Part shown: positions 1-9,299 of the stretch, in pieces
How positions within the stretch are numbered: the first letter of the stretch is position 1
Layout: each line of letters opens with the position of its first letter
Assembly: GCA_963682085.1 (NCBI GenBank)
Contig: OY821614.1
Coordinates: 310,001 to 374,000, forward strand
DNA from: Thiodubiliella sp900128405
GTDB taxonomy: Bacteria; Pseudomonadota; Gammaproteobacteria; PS1; Pseudothioglobaceae
Direction of reading: 5' to 3'
Length of the DNA: 64,000 nucleotides
The notes under the pieces: generated by a model
What the model saw: only the letters and a program-made list of their open reading frames with translations
The model's database searches: none
Told to the model about the DNA's origin: nothing
Made by a program: the position numbers and the translations under genes

Positions 1-1
1 C

Positions 2-2011
2 TTACAAAATAACGCTGCTGAATTAAAAAAATATATTAATACCTATAAAGAGGTGCATCTACAAACTAGAAATGATACTTGGATACAAAATATCAACCTT
101 CCTGATAGCGTTAATATGGGTAAGAAAGTAACGCTAACCGTTAATTCTACATGGGGAGTGAAAGTTAACTATAACGGAATAACAACTCAATTGAATGAAG
201 GTGATAAACAACAATGGGTTTATGCAAACAACACTTGGAATAAAGTTTTTTTTGAATTATCCTTTAATAATCTACAATCCACTATAAATTGGAATCCTGA
301 TCCAAGGTTTCAGCAATATGAAGTGTTTTATGCAAACGAACCAATCTCACTTTTATCAGACACCAGTAATATATCTAGTTTGAAAGGCGGTGGTTCAACT
401 ATAGTTCAAGATAACAAATTCGATATAAGTCATTTTGATACTGAGACTTATTATTTTTTGATTAAAGCAAATATACGCTACCAATATTATGCGCAATCTA
501 ATGAGAAAAAAATCGTAATATATGTAAATAAATCTAATGGCATTAATGAAGAAGTTATCAGTCAACCAATAAAACCCAATTTATTACAACCTGTTGGGCA
601 TTCCCTAATTGCTGAAGTTGCTTTAAAAAGAGCGTTACTTTCTGGTTATGACTTATCTGATATTAAAGCATATGCAATTAATCAAAATAACGCTTATAAT
701 TTAAGAGTAGAAAACAAAACACCGAGAAAATTTGCAAAGATTAATGTTGTGATAGACGGAAAGGGTTATGTTATTAATGAAGAATTATCTCAATTCTCCC
801 ATAAAGATATCTCTCTAACGGGTGTTAATTTAAAGCCTGATTCAAAAGTAAGTTTTTTACAGCCTAATCTAGCATATCAGCCAAATGTCAGTAGTTTTGG
901 TACTAATAATACTGATAAAACAGTATCTAGTTACTTCATTTTACAAAGCCACTTAAAAGATTTTTATTCAAAAAAATCTACAAGAGATGATTTTTATAAT
1001 TATTTTTTAAAGACTCGTTCTGAAACAAAGCAATCTTTAATTGACAAATGGACAAGAATAACTTCTACGAATATACCTAAAGAGCATAAGGTGTTTGCTT
1101 CTGATGCTATAGGATCAGCATCTGTCAGTTGGCTTAATCTAAATTGGGTTATGACTAACTTTATAGCAAATAAATCATATACTTTGATATATGCCGCCTA
1201 TTCTCACGAATATGCCCACACTATTGGGTTTGAACACGGGAGTGGATTGGCTTATGGTTGGGATGATTTCGTGGCGACATATATGAAAAATTCTTTTAAA
1301 TCAAACTCTCTAACAGCAGGTGAAATTGTCTCAGAGCGTGCAGATATTTTTTGGCATCTTGATGTTAAAGGGAATAAATTGGTTGCGTATTCTCAAGAGC
1401 CAAACAGGTTCTCTCTTTTCAATATACGCTTGTTTTTGCCTAATTATGTAGATAAAATTTATATTGTTGATGATGCGATATCCTTAAGATCTATGTATAG
1501 CGTAAATCCAAGAATATTGGTTAATGCAGATGTGCTGGATAACGGTAATTCTAATAATCATTTGGCAAATTATATTGTTAATCAAGTTGTTTCTAAAGAT
1601 TCGGCGGATATGGATATATTTGTAGGGATTATTTCTAAAAATTATAGTGGTGCGGCAAATAATAACTCTGGCGTATACTTCACTGTGCCAGATCAAGATA
1701 ATGTTGTAAGTCACAATGCTGGTGCTACAACAGGATGGTACAGTGAAATCGAATCTACTATTGTTGTAAAAGTTAGGAACATAGAAACAAATAATGAGTA
1801 CACCATCCCTTTAATCGGAGAACAAGGTAAATATGCAATGACAGCAGGTGTTCCTGCAGGAAACGGACAAGTTAAATTCTCTATTGACTCTAAAAAGTTA
1901 AATTTACCTAAAGGAATTTATAAAGGGGAGTTTACTATTGAAGCGCGTGGCTGGCACGATCCATCCTATACAAAAGAGTTAAAAGTAGTCGTTAGATACA
2001 TTGTTAAATAA
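2..2011 (+). CDS. StcE/M66-like secreted metallopeptidase, 5' end missing
   Basis: The frame is open to the left edge, so the gene begins upstream; the first internal start (GTG at 53) is not the true start. The first ~70 residues resemble the beta-rich module that StcE/TagA (M66 mucin-cleaving metallopeptidases) carries, with the pattern VHLQTRNDTW...INLPD...VNYNG...W. The metzincin zinc site HEYAHTIGFEH lies at about residues 385-395 counted from the GTG, giving three His ligands and the catalytic Glu, followed by a Gly/Trp-rich GSGLAYGWDD stretch. The last ~130 residues form a separate beta-rich region. A role in cleaving host or environmental glycoproteins is inferred from the family. It converges on ruvA. 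The signal peptide, if any, is outside the window. M66 assignment is moderate; another metzincin family is possible. Confidence 0.7.
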   Translation, partial: LQNNAAELKKYINTYKEVHLQTRNDTWIQNINLPDSVNMGKKVTLTVNSTWGVKVNYNGITTQLNEGDKQQWVYANNTWNKVFFELSFNNLQSTINWNPDPRFQQYEVFYANEPISLLSDTSNISSLKGGGSTIVQDNKFDISHFDTETYYFLIKANIRYQYYAQSNEKKIVIYVNKSNGINEEVISQPIKPNLLQPVGHSLIAEVALKRALLSGYDLSDIKAYAINQNNAYNLRVENKTPRKFAKINVVIDGKGYVINEELSQFSHKDISLTGVNLKPDSKVSFLQPNLAYQPNVSSFGTNNTDKTVSSYFILQSHLKDFYSKKSTRDDFYNYFLKTRSETKQSLIDKWTRITSTNIPKEHKVFASDAIGSASVSWLNLNWVMTNFIANKSYTLIYAAYSHEYAHTIGFEHGSGLAYGWDDFVATYMKNSFKSNSLTAGEIVSERADIFWHLDVKGNKLVAYSQEPNRFSLFNIRLFLPNYVDKIYIVDDAISLRSMYSVNPRILVNADVLDNGNSNNHLANYIVNQVVSKDSADMDIFVGIISKNYSGAANNNSGVYFTVPDQDNVVSHNAGATTGWYSEIESTIVVKVRNIETNNEYTIPLIGEQGKYAMTAGVPAGNGQVKFSIDSKKLNLPKGIYKGEFTIEARGWHDPSYTKELKVVVRYIVK

Positions 2012-2347
2012 AAAATTAGCTATGAAATTGATGTGCTGTGCAAAAGAAATCAACAATCAACCTAGGAAGCACTTAAACTTATTGCGTTAGTGAAATTTAC
2101 ACCTGCTTTGGTAGTAATTTACTCTTTCTATCAATGACAGTTAAAACGCCTTGATAATCTTTGCCAATAATACAAAGGTCTCTATTTATAAAAAATAATC
2201 ATATTGAATAAGGGCTTAGATTTAGGGTAGTTTTGTTGATAAAAAATCTAGCTTTACTTATTAATAAGCTTATATTTTTTATCAAAAAAATACTACGAAG
2301 ATGAATACTTATTTAATGGGGTTATCCATATTTTCAGACTTTAATGA
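2012..2347. other. intergenic gap with a dispersed repeat
   Basis: This AT-rich space lies between the converging peptidase gene and ruvA. I see no gene in it. It contains the repeat block at 2171-2272 described separately; the rest shows nothing recognisable. Confidence 0.6.
2171..2272 (+). repeat. dispersed repeat copy (partner at 28804-28874)
   Basis: The start has the short motif TACAAAGGTCTC seen at several other places. Positions 2207-2272 match the reverse complement of 28804-28874 with roughly 85% identity by eye, sharing AATAAGGG, TTGATAAAAAATCT, CTTTACTTATT and AGCTTAT in order. The stretch TTATAAAAAATAATCA at about 2186 also recurs near 28620. It looks like a non-coding dispersed element of unknown mechanism. 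Confidence 0.65.
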
Positions 2348-2932
2348 TTATTTGTTTTTCAATGCTTGGCGGATAAGTTCTTCGGTAGTCAATGAATGAT
2401 CGGTAATAACATTGAGCATTTTTTCTGCCTCTTTAGCCTTAAAGCCAAGTGTTTGTAGTGCAGATAGTGCTTTACTGGTATTTGGATTGCTACTAGGTGT
2501 AATCATTTGATTATTGGAATTATTAAGTTCAAGTTTGACTAGGCGATCTTTGAGTTCAACAATCAATTTTTGAGCAGTTTTCTTACCAATACCCGGTGTT
2601 TTTGCTAGCAAAATATCATCTTCGTTAGCAACAGCACTCATTAATGAAGCAATGTCAAGATGGGACAAAATCGCCAGTGCCACTTTAGGGCCAATGCCAT
2701 TGACTCTAATCAATTCTCTAAATAAAGTTTTTTCATCTTTGGAGACAAAACCATATAGGGTATGTGCATCTTCTTTGATGGAGAGATGGGTATATAACGA
2801 CAGTTGTTTTTCATCCCCCATTGCGTAAAAACTGGACATTGGGCATAAAATTTCATAACCAATGCCAGCGACATCAAGTAAGATTTCAGGTGGGTTTTTG
2901 TCTAAAATAACGCCAGTAAGTTTGCCAATCAT
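2348..2932 (-). CDS. ruvA: Holliday junction DNA helicase subunit RuvA
   Basis: RuvA is the tetrameric protein that binds four-way junctions and loads the RuvB motor during recombination repair. The 194-residue product starts MIGKLTGVILDK and has the N-terminal OB-fold region, the two helix-hairpin-helix segments (VNGIGPKVALAIL near 80 and TPGIGKKTAQKLIVEL near 112) and the small C-terminal RuvB-binding domain (about 150-194), which is the full family length. The start codon overlaps the leuD stop in an ATGA arrangement, so it is the last gene of the leuC-leuD block. ruvB and ruvC are not adjacent in this window, which is unusual for gammaproteobacteria. Confidence 0.96.
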   Translation of the reverse strand: MIGKLTGVILDKNPPEILLDVAGIGYEILCPMSSFYAMGDEKQLSLYTHLSIKEDAHTLYGFVSKDEKTLFRELIRVNGIGPKVALAILSHLDIASLMSAVANEDDILLAKTPGIGKKTAQKLIVELKDRLVKLELNNSNNQMITPSSNPNTSKALSALQTLGFKAKEAEKMLNVITDHSLTTEELIRQALKNK

Positions 2933-3543
2933 AGCCAGCTGTATTGGTTAAAGTAGTTTTTTTCGAAGGCTTTAATCTCGTCTTTATATTGCAAAGTTAA
3001 GTCAATGTCATCAAGGCCATTTAGCAATCGCCTTTTTCGCTCTAAATCCACCTCAAAAGGGTAATTCTCACCATTAGCATAGATATTTTGCGCCTCAAGG
3101 TCAATGGTAATTTCATCTGTTATTGCAAACAATTTGTCCATTACATCATTGTTTTGCACAATAGGCAAAATACCATTTTTAAAACAATTATTGTAAAAAA
3201 TATCGGCAAAACTCGGTGCAATAATCACCCGAAAGCCATAATCTTCCAACGCCCAAGGTGCATGTTCACGACTTGAGCCACAACCAAAATTTTCCCGTGT
3301 TAGAAGTATTTTTGCCCCTTGATACTCAGGTTTATTTAAAACAAAATCATTATTTAACGGACGCTTAGTATTGTCCATTCCCACTTCGCCATGATCTAAA
3401 TAACGCCATTCATCAAATAAGTTAACCCCAAAGCCTGAGCGTTTAATTGATTTTAAAAACTGCTTCGGGATAATTGCATCGGTATCAATATTGGCACGAT
3501 TAAGGGGCAGTCCAATTGAAGTTAATATTGTAAATTTATTCAT
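2929..3543 (-). CDS. leuD: 3-isopropylmalate dehydratase small subunit
   Basis: LeuD pairs with LeuC to isomerise 2-isopropylmalate to 3-isopropylmalate in leucine synthesis. The 204-residue protein begins MNKFTILTSIGLPL and shows the family signatures NIDTDAIIPKQFL (about 19-31) and the swivelling-domain loop NFGCGSSREHAPWAL (about 85-99). Length is normal. Its start lies inside the end of the upstream DUF262 gene (8-nt overlap) and its stop overlaps the ruvA start, so all are probably on one transcript starting at leuC. Confidence 0.97.
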   Translation of the reverse strand: MNKFTILTSIGLPLNRANIDTDAIIPKQFLKSIKRSGFGVNLFDEWRYLDHGEVGMDNTKRPLNNDFVLNKPEYQGAKILLTRENFGCGSSREHAPWALEDYGFRVIIAPSFADIFYNNCFKNGILPIVQNNDVMDKLFAITDEITIDLEAQNIYANGENYPFEVDLERKRRLLNGLDDIDLTLQYKDEIKAFEKNYFNQYSWL

Positions 3544-5227
3544 AATTTATTTTCCAGGTATTTGTTGCTTGTTGTGCTAACCAATCTTGATGACGCTCGA
3601 GTGTTTCGCTATCCCATTCTTCGTATTCAGATATTTTTTTAGAGAGTTTGGAATTAGAATTTTGGTAAATCGCCTTTTTTTTATTGAATAATTGCGTGCC
3701 ACACTCGTCATTTTCTGACTTTGTTAGTAGCGTCATATTTCCTAATCTATCAATCTCTTGGCTATATTGACCTTGGTAATATGCTACCCATTCTTCAGAT
3801 ATATTGTAAGGAATGATATGTTCTAATGTCCAATTTTCATCATCTGAACCAGTTTGTGCAATTTGGTTTTCAATTTGCGTTAATAAAAAGCGAATCTTTT
3901 TACTACTCTGTCGGCTAGGCATGGTGTGATATTTGAACATTGCTTTAAAATTATCGTCATTAGGATATAAGCCTTTAAATTCCGGTTGATTTTTAATGTG
4001 ACTTGCTCGTGTTAATTCTTTACTTGATATTTTTATTGCTAATGCGTTGTAAACCTTGTCTAGTTTGTTAGGAGAATAATGAGCAATAACGCTGTAACGA
4101 ATTGATAAGATGTATAAGTATTTGGCAAGTTTAATAAATTCATCGGCATTAAATTTATTGTAAGCGGTTAGTAATAATAAAAATGGCTGCTTAATAGTAA
4201 ATAATTTAAAGGCCTTCAAGTAGGATTTAACTTCAGAATACTCTGAATTATTCCAGAGCCCATCTTCTGGAGTGTTGAGTGCTGCAAATATTGGTGCGTA
4301 TTCTGATAAATTGTTTAAATAGTTTTGTGCATTTTCTGCCTGTGTAATTTTGTCTCTAATTCCATTAAATAGTTTTTTCTTGGTAACTAATGGGTAATTA
4401 GCATTATGATAATAACGCACAAAATCTGTGAAATTTCCTTCCCCTAATTCAGAAATAATTTCGCTCCATTTTTTATCCATATCATCGAGTTCAGCATCGT
4501 CAATTGAATTATTATGAGTAATCTGTGAAAATAGATAATTTTTAAGTAAATCAGGCGTTGAAAGCTGAACGCCTCTAGCATTAAGCGTCTCAAAGACTTT
4601 ATAGGCATTTAGATTATCATCTACTACAATCTTAGTAAATAACATACTATCTGTTGTTTTTTCAATAAAATTAACAATTTCTTCACCAGATTTTTGCGTG
4701 ATTTTTTTATAGAAAAACTCAAGGCAATTAGACATTAATTTATTTGTTTTGGTTTGGTTTCTACTAATTAAGGGCTTTAATTTCTCAGAAATGGATTTAA
4801 ATTTGTCGTTATTATTTCTATTTAAAGTGAGTTTGTTGTAAGGTGTAAGCGTTGTTCTGCTTAAAGAGCCAATAAAATCACTTCTAAAGCCTTTTAATCT
4901 TAATTCATTGTCGTTACTATCTATATCGTCGTCAATTAGGGTTTGAATTGCCCTCATAGAAGACAGCACAAATAAAGACAAGGTAATCAATCGCTGTTGT
5001 CCGTCAATTACCGAAAAGTTATTTTTATCTTCTTCATTGCGTTGAAGGACAATGTAGCCCATATAGTGCTCTTCTTCATTTAAGTTTTCAATATCTTCCC
5101 ATAAGTCTTCCCATTGCTCTTGATCCCAAGAGTAGTCCCTTTGAAAGCGAGGCACATGGTATTGAACACTATTCCCCATCAAGTTTTTAAATGTTTGATT
5201 GCTGGGCTCCATAGTAAGAAATGACAT
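3536..5227 (-). CDS. GmrSD-like DUF262/DUF1524 nuclease within the leu block
   Basis: The 563-residue protein has the architecture of fused GmrS-GmrD type IV restriction enzymes. The N-terminal DUF262 part carries VPRFQRDYSW (25-34) and the ParB-like nucleotide-binding signature DGQQRLITL (75-83). The C-terminal DUF1524 part carries the HNH-type LEHIIPYN (H470, P473), LGNMTLL (495-501) and FNKKKAIY. Known members cleave modified phage DNA or act in other anti-phage systems; the target here cannot be read from sequence. It starts 11 nt after leuC and overlaps leuD by 8 nt, so it is likely co-expressed with leucine genes, an odd place for a defence gene. Both halves look intact. A later Met (residue 6) is an alternative start. 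Confidence 0.85.
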   Translation of the reverse strand: MSFLTMEPSNQTFKNLMGNSVQYHVPRFQRDYSWDQEQWEDLWEDIENLNEEEHYMGYIVLQRNEEDKNNFSVIDGQQRLITLSLFVLSSMRAIQTLIDDDIDSNDNELRLKGFRSDFIGSLSRTTLTPYNKLTLNRNNNDKFKSISEKLKPLISRNQTKTNKLMSNCLEFFYKKITQKSGEEIVNFIEKTTDSMLFTKIVVDDNLNAYKVFETLNARGVQLSTPDLLKNYLFSQITHNNSIDDAELDDMDKKWSEIISELGEGNFTDFVRYYHNANYPLVTKKKLFNGIRDKITQAENAQNYLNNLSEYAPIFAALNTPEDGLWNNSEYSEVKSYLKAFKLFTIKQPFLLLLTAYNKFNADEFIKLAKYLYILSIRYSVIAHYSPNKLDKVYNALAIKISSKELTRASHIKNQPEFKGLYPNDDNFKAMFKYHTMPSRQSSKKIRFLLTQIENQIAQTGSDDENWTLEHIIPYNISEEWVAYYQGQYSQEIDRLGNMTLLTKSENDECGTQLFNKKKAIYQNSNSKLSKKISEYEEWDSETLERHQDWLAQQATNTWKINYE

Positions 5228-5238
5228 CTTTTTACCTT

Positions 5239-6636
5239 CTAAATATTTGAAAAATGACCAGCAATAGCGCTGGCTGTAGCAATTGCAGGGCTAACTAAAT
5301 GAGTGAATGAACCTTGACCTTGGCGACCTTCAAAGTTACGATTTGAGGTGCTGGCACATCTTTCGCCTGCTTCTAGCTTGTCGGCGTTCATAGCTAGGCA
5401 CATTGAGCAGCCAGCTTCACGCCATTCAAAACCTGCATCGGTAAAAATTTTGTCTAAGCCTTCTTCTTCGGCTTGTTTTTTGATTAAACCAGAACCGGGG
5501 ACGACCAGTGCTAATTTAATGTTATCGGCAATGTGTTTGCCTTTGGCAACGCTGGCAGCAATGCGTAAATCTTCAATGCGTGAGTTAGTGCAAGAGCCAA
5601 TAAAAACTTTGTCGATTTTAATATCTGATATACGGGTGTCGGCGGTTAGATGGGTGTAGTCAAGTGCATTTTGCCAACTGGTTTTTTGCACTTCGTTTTT
5701 GGCATTTTTAGGGTTTGGCACGCTTTCATCAATTGCCACTACCATTTCTGGAGAGGTTCCCCAAGTAACTTGGGGTTTAATGTCGCTGGCTGAAAAATGT
5801 AGTGTTTTGTCAAAATATGCGTCTTTATCTGAATGTAAAGTTTGCCAATATTTAACGGCTTTGTCCCACTCGTCGCCAGTTGGTGCGAGTGGCTTGCCTT
5901 TGACATAGTCAATGGTTTTATCATCAACAGCAACCATACCGATGCGTGCACCAGCTTCGATTGCCATATTGCACAAGGTCATTCTGCCTTCTATGGATAG
6001 GTTTTGAATGGTGCTGCCTGTAAATTCAATGGCGTAACCTGTGCCACCTGCTGTGCCGATTTGTCCGATGATATAAAGTGCTATATCTTTAGCGCTAACC
6101 ATATTGTTAAGCGTGCCAGTAACTTCAATTTTGAGATTTTTGGCTTTAGATTGCCACAAACAACCTGTGGCTAGCACATGCTCAACTTCGCTAGTGCCAA
6201 TGCCAAAGGCTAAGGCACCCAATGCACCGTGGGTGGAGGTGTGTGAATCGCCACAAACGATGCTCATGCCCGGTAGCGTTGCACCTTGTTCAGGGCCAAT
6301 TACATGCACAATACCTTGGCGAATGTCATTCATCTGAATTTCATTAATGCCAAATTTTTTGCAATTTTTATCCAAAGTTTCTACTTGGAGTTTTGAAATT
6401 GGGTCAGTGATGCTATTAACACCATTTGAACGCTCAGTCGTTGGCACATTGTGATCGGGAACCGCTAAATTTGCCTGAATACGCCATGGTTTTCTGCCTG
6501 CTATTGTCAAACCTTCAAAGGCTTGTGGCGAAGTTACTTCATGAATTAGTTGCCTATCGATATAAATAAGTGCAGTGCTTTCCTCTTCACGCACAATATG
6601 TGCGTTCATCAATTTGTCGTAAAGTGTTTGTGTCAT
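5239..6636 (-). CDS. leuC: 3-isopropylmalate dehydratase large subunit
   Basis: LeuC carries the 4Fe-4S cluster of isopropylmalate isomerase. Cluster cysteines are visible in VFIGSCTNSRIEDL and GCSMCLAMN near the C-terminus, and SIVCGDSHTSTHGA near residue 130. I start it at the ATG for MTQTLYDKL (6636), which gives 465 residues; the frame extends four codons further to a TTG (6648), but the ATG matches the family N-terminus. It is the first gene of a minus-strand block leuC, GmrSD-like gene, leuD, ruvA. leuA and leuB are not in the window. Confidence 0.97.
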   Translation of the reverse strand: MTQTLYDKLMNAHIVREEESTALIYIDRQLIHEVTSPQAFEGLTIAGRKPWRIQANLAVPDHNVPTTERSNGVNSITDPISKLQVETLDKNCKKFGINEIQMNDIRQGIVHVIGPEQGATLPGMSIVCGDSHTSTHGALGALAFGIGTSEVEHVLATGCLWQSKAKNLKIEVTGTLNNMVSAKDIALYIIGQIGTAGGTGYAIEFTGSTIQNLSIEGRMTLCNMAIEAGARIGMVAVDDKTIDYVKGKPLAPTGDEWDKAVKYWQTLHSDKDAYFDKTLHFSASDIKPQVTWGTSPEMVVAIDESVPNPKNAKNEVQKTSWQNALDYTHLTADTRISDIKIDKVFIGSCTNSRIEDLRIAASVAKGKHIADNIKLALVVPGSGLIKKQAEEEGLDKIFTDAGFEWREAGCSMCLAMNADKLEAGERCASTSNRNFEGRQGQGSFTHLVSPAIATASAIAGHFSNI

Positions 6637-6691
6637 TACTAGTAGCAATACTTGATAAAATAGATTATTTTACATTCTTTGTAACTTTAAT

Positions 6692-8452
6692 ATGTGTGGA
6701 CTTTGCGGACAATTAAGATTTGACAATCAAGCAGTGGTGCAAACTGACTTACAAGCGATGATGCAAAAGATTGCACGCAGAGGGCCTGATGATAACGGTG
6801 TTTGGCTGGATAAAACTATGGGTTTTGGGCATCAGCGTTTGAGTATTATTGATTTATCTAATCATGCACATCAGCCAATGGTGGATGAAAATCTTGGTTT
6901 GGTTTTGGTATTTAATGGCACGATTTACAATTATCAATTGTTACGCACAGATTTAACAAAACAAGGGTATAAGTTTTTTTCCACTTCTGATACTGAGGTT
7001 ATACTCAAGGCTTATCATTGCTGGGGTGAGGATTGTGTAACGCATTTGGATGGGATGTTTGCTTTTTGCATTTGGAATGGTAAAAAATTGTTTGTTGCAC
7101 GGGATAGGATGGGCATTAAGCCATTGTATTTTAATCTTAGTAATCATGCCTTTAGTTTTGCCTCCAACACACAAGCCTTGCTGGCAATTGGGGCAGAACG
7201 AAGCATTAATTCGGTGGCATTGCAACAGCAATTGTCGTTGCATGGCGTAGTGCCTGCACCAAATACAATTCTGAATGGGGTGCATAAAATTAAACCTGCC
7301 ACCACATTAACGATTGACGCACAAGGCAATATTAGTGAAAAAACTTATTGGCAACCAAGTGCACAAAGAACAGATTTAAGCGACCAAGCGTATCTTGATA
7401 AGACCCATGAACTGTTAATTAAAGCAGTGGATAAAAGAATGTTAGCAGCGGATGTGCCGATTGGTGTGTTGCTATCAGGTGGGTTAGATTCTTCGTTGTT
7501 GGTGGGATTATTGCACGAAGCAGGGCATCAAAATATTCGCTCGTTTTCGATTGGTTTTGAGGATATTGATGATGAAGCAGGTTCGGAGTTTGAGTATTCG
7601 GACCAAATTGTTAAACAATTTAACACCATACACGAAAAATATGTCATCGCTAATTCACAAGTATTACCCCGACTTGGTGAGGCGGTGGCGAATATGGCAG
7701 AGCCGATGGTGGGGCAGGATGCGGTGGCGTTTTATTTATTATCTGAACAAGTGTCAAAGCACAGTAAAGTGGTGTTATCAGGGCAGGGGGCAGATGAAGC
7801 ATTTGCGGGGTATTTTTGGTATTCACGCATGCAGAAAGAATCGGGCAGTGAATTTGAGCGTTTTGCTAGACATTATGTTGATAGGCCGTATGAAGAATAC
7901 TTACAAACCGTGAACGCCAAATACCACACGGGTAATCACACTCAAGAATGGCTTAATAAAGAATTTGCCAAAGCCAATGCGGATGAATTTATGGACAAGG
8001 TTTTTCGCACTGATATTACCCGCTTGATTGTTGATGACCCTGTGAAACGCGTAGATAATATGACGATGGCGTGGGGCTTGGAGGCGCGCGTGCCGTTTAT
8101 GGATACACAATTGGTTGAGCATGCACTGAGTATGCCGCCAAGTTTAAAAATGGCAGAAGAGGGCAAGTATCCTCTTAAATATATTTCCCGTGGGTTGCTG
8201 CCTGATAGTGTGATTGACCGTAAAAAAGGTTATTTTCCGATGCCAGCACTGAAATATGTGCGAGGTGAATTTTTGGATTTTATGAGTGATATCCTCACTT
8301 CAAGTGCCTGCAAAAATCGTGGCGTATTTGACCAAAAATTTGTCAAAAAAGTTATTAACAAACCTGAGAATTATATGACCGCATTGAATGGCTCACGCCT
8401 GTGGCATTTGGCATTATTAGAATATTGGCTACAAATAAATATCGATGAATAA
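6692..8452 (+). CDS. AsnB-family glutamine amidotransferase, AsnO/NAGGN-synthase-like
   Basis: This 586-residue protein has the class II glutaminase domain (Cys2 in MCGLCG; RGPDDNG; FNGTIYNY) and an asparagine-synthetase ATP-pyrophosphatase domain with LLSGGLDSS (about 258-266). From memory, the long stretches MAEPMVGQDAVAFYLLS, SGQGADEAFAGY and VDDPVKRVDNMTMAWGLEAR fit the N-acetylglutaminylglutamine amidotransferase branch (AsnO type) better than true AsnB. That enzyme makes the last amide of the osmolyte NAGGN. Its usual partner, a fused acetyltransferase/ATP-grasp synthase, is not next to it. rnhA follows with an 8-nt overlap. If the subfamily call is wrong it is an ordinary asparagine synthetase. 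Confidence 0.85.
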   Translation: MCGLCGQLRFDNQAVVQTDLQAMMQKIARRGPDDNGVWLDKTMGFGHQRLSIIDLSNHAHQPMVDENLGLVLVFNGTIYNYQLLRTDLTKQGYKFFSTSDTEVILKAYHCWGEDCVTHLDGMFAFCIWNGKKLFVARDRMGIKPLYFNLSNHAFSFASNTQALLAIGAERSINSVALQQQLSLHGVVPAPNTILNGVHKIKPATTLTIDAQGNISEKTYWQPSAQRTDLSDQAYLDKTHELLIKAVDKRMLAADVPIGVLLSGGLDSSLLVGLLHEAGHQNIRSFSIGFEDIDDEAGSEFEYSDQIVKQFNTIHEKYVIANSQVLPRLGEAVANMAEPMVGQDAVAFYLLSEQVSKHSKVVLSGQGADEAFAGYFWYSRMQKESGSEFERFARHYVDRPYEEYLQTVNAKYHTGNHTQEWLNKEFAKANADEFMDKVFRTDITRLIVDDPVKRVDNMTMAWGLEARVPFMDTQLVEHALSMPPSLKMAEEGKYPLKYISRGLLPDSVIDRKKGYFPMPALKYVRGEFLDFMSDILTSSACKNRGVFDQKFVKKVINKPENYMTALNGSRLWHLALLEYWLQINIDE

Positions 8453-8888
8453 AATAATTATATACACAGATGGTGGCTGTCGAGGTAACCCCGGTATTGG
8501 TGGTTGGGGCGTGTGGTTGCGTTATGGCAAGCGTGAGAAAAAACTCAACGGTTCTGAAAAAGACACCACCAATAATCGTATGGAGTTAATGGCTGCGATT
8601 AAGGCGTTAGAAGCGATTAAATCAGCAAATATTGCCATTGATTTATACACAGATTCAAAATATGTAATGAACGGTATCACTCAATGGATTGTTGGCTGGA
8701 AGCAGAAAAATTGGAAAACAGCGGCAAAAAAGCCCGTTAAAAATGCTGATCTTTGGCAACAATTAGATAAGCTCAATCAAAAATATCAAATAAATTGGTG
8801 CTGGGTTAAAGGTCATAGTGGCGACAAAGGTAACGATATGGCAGATTTGTTGGCTAATCAAGCAATGGATAATATTAATTTATCATAA
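8445..8888 (+). CDS. rnhA: ribonuclease HI
   Basis: RNase HI cuts the RNA strand of RNA-DNA hybrids, for example Okazaki primers and R-loops. The 147-residue protein shows IYTDGGCRGNPGIGGWG with the first catalytic Asp, NNRMELMAAIKAL with the Glu, LYTDSKYVMNGI with the second Asp, and WVKGHSGDKGNDMADLLA with the last His and Asp. Length matches E. coli RnhA. The start overlaps the upstream amidotransferase gene by 8 nt, so translation is probably coupled. Confidence 0.97.
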   Translation: MNKIIIYTDGGCRGNPGIGGWGVWLRYGKREKKLNGSEKDTTNNRMELMAAIKALEAIKSANIAIDLYTDSKYVMNGITQWIVGWKQKNWKTAAKKPVKNADLWQQLDKLNQKYQINWCWVKGHSGDKGNDMADLLANQAMDNINLS

Positions 8889-8973
8889 TATTATTAAATA
8901 TAGATAGACTTGCAAAGTATTTTTTCTTGTGAATAATGAGGGTTTTTAATTAATTGAAACATAGGAAGTAACA

Positions 8974-9204
8974 ATGAAAAAATTAGTGATATTATTTGGG
9001 CTATTATTAAGTTTTAATGTATTTGCTGATGCAAAAGATGGTGTTGCCATTTTAAAAGACGATGCAACTGAAAAGCAAATGCAAGCAGTGCGTGATGGTG
9101 CTAAAAATCGTTGTGAAGATATTGACGATGAGGATAAGCGCGAGGTTTGTGTAGTTGATTATTTTGCACAACATAATTTAGAAGAAGAGCCTAGTTGCGA
9201 TTAG
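8974..9204 (+). CDS. small secreted protein of unknown function
   Basis: A 76-residue product with a clear signal peptide (MKKLVILFGLLLSFNVFA, cleavage expected near 18-20) and an acidic mature part of about 56 residues. Three cysteines (in NRCEDIDDED, EVCVVDY and PSCD) could form a disulfide in the periplasm. An AGGAAG ribosome-binding site lies 7-8 nt before the ATG. It precedes the two secreted rhodanese-like genes and shares their orientation. I do not recognise a family. Confidence 0.75.
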   Translation: MKKLVILFGLLLSFNVFADAKDGVAILKDDATEKQMQAVRDGAKNRCEDIDDEDKREVCVVDYFAQHNLEEEPSCD

Positions 9205-9252
9205 TAACAAGAATTTTTAGCACTGCTTATTTATAGAGGGCTATCAATAACC

Positions 9253-9273
9253 AACTCGAAAGAGTTATTTTTT
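9253..9273 (+). terminator. possible weak terminator
   Basis: AACTC-GAAA-GAGTT forms a 5-bp stem with a GNRA-type tetraloop, followed by ATTTTTTAT. The stem is short, so it may be weak or have another role. It sits between the small secreted gene and the first rhodanese gene. Confidence 0.35.
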
Positions 9274-9299
9274 ATATAAAACAAAGAAGGGAAAATAAA

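Noticed and set aside
1484..1714. Minus-strand frame within the peptidase gene
   Set aside because: Low-complexity Ile/Arg-rich translation opposite a clearly coding metzincin sequence.
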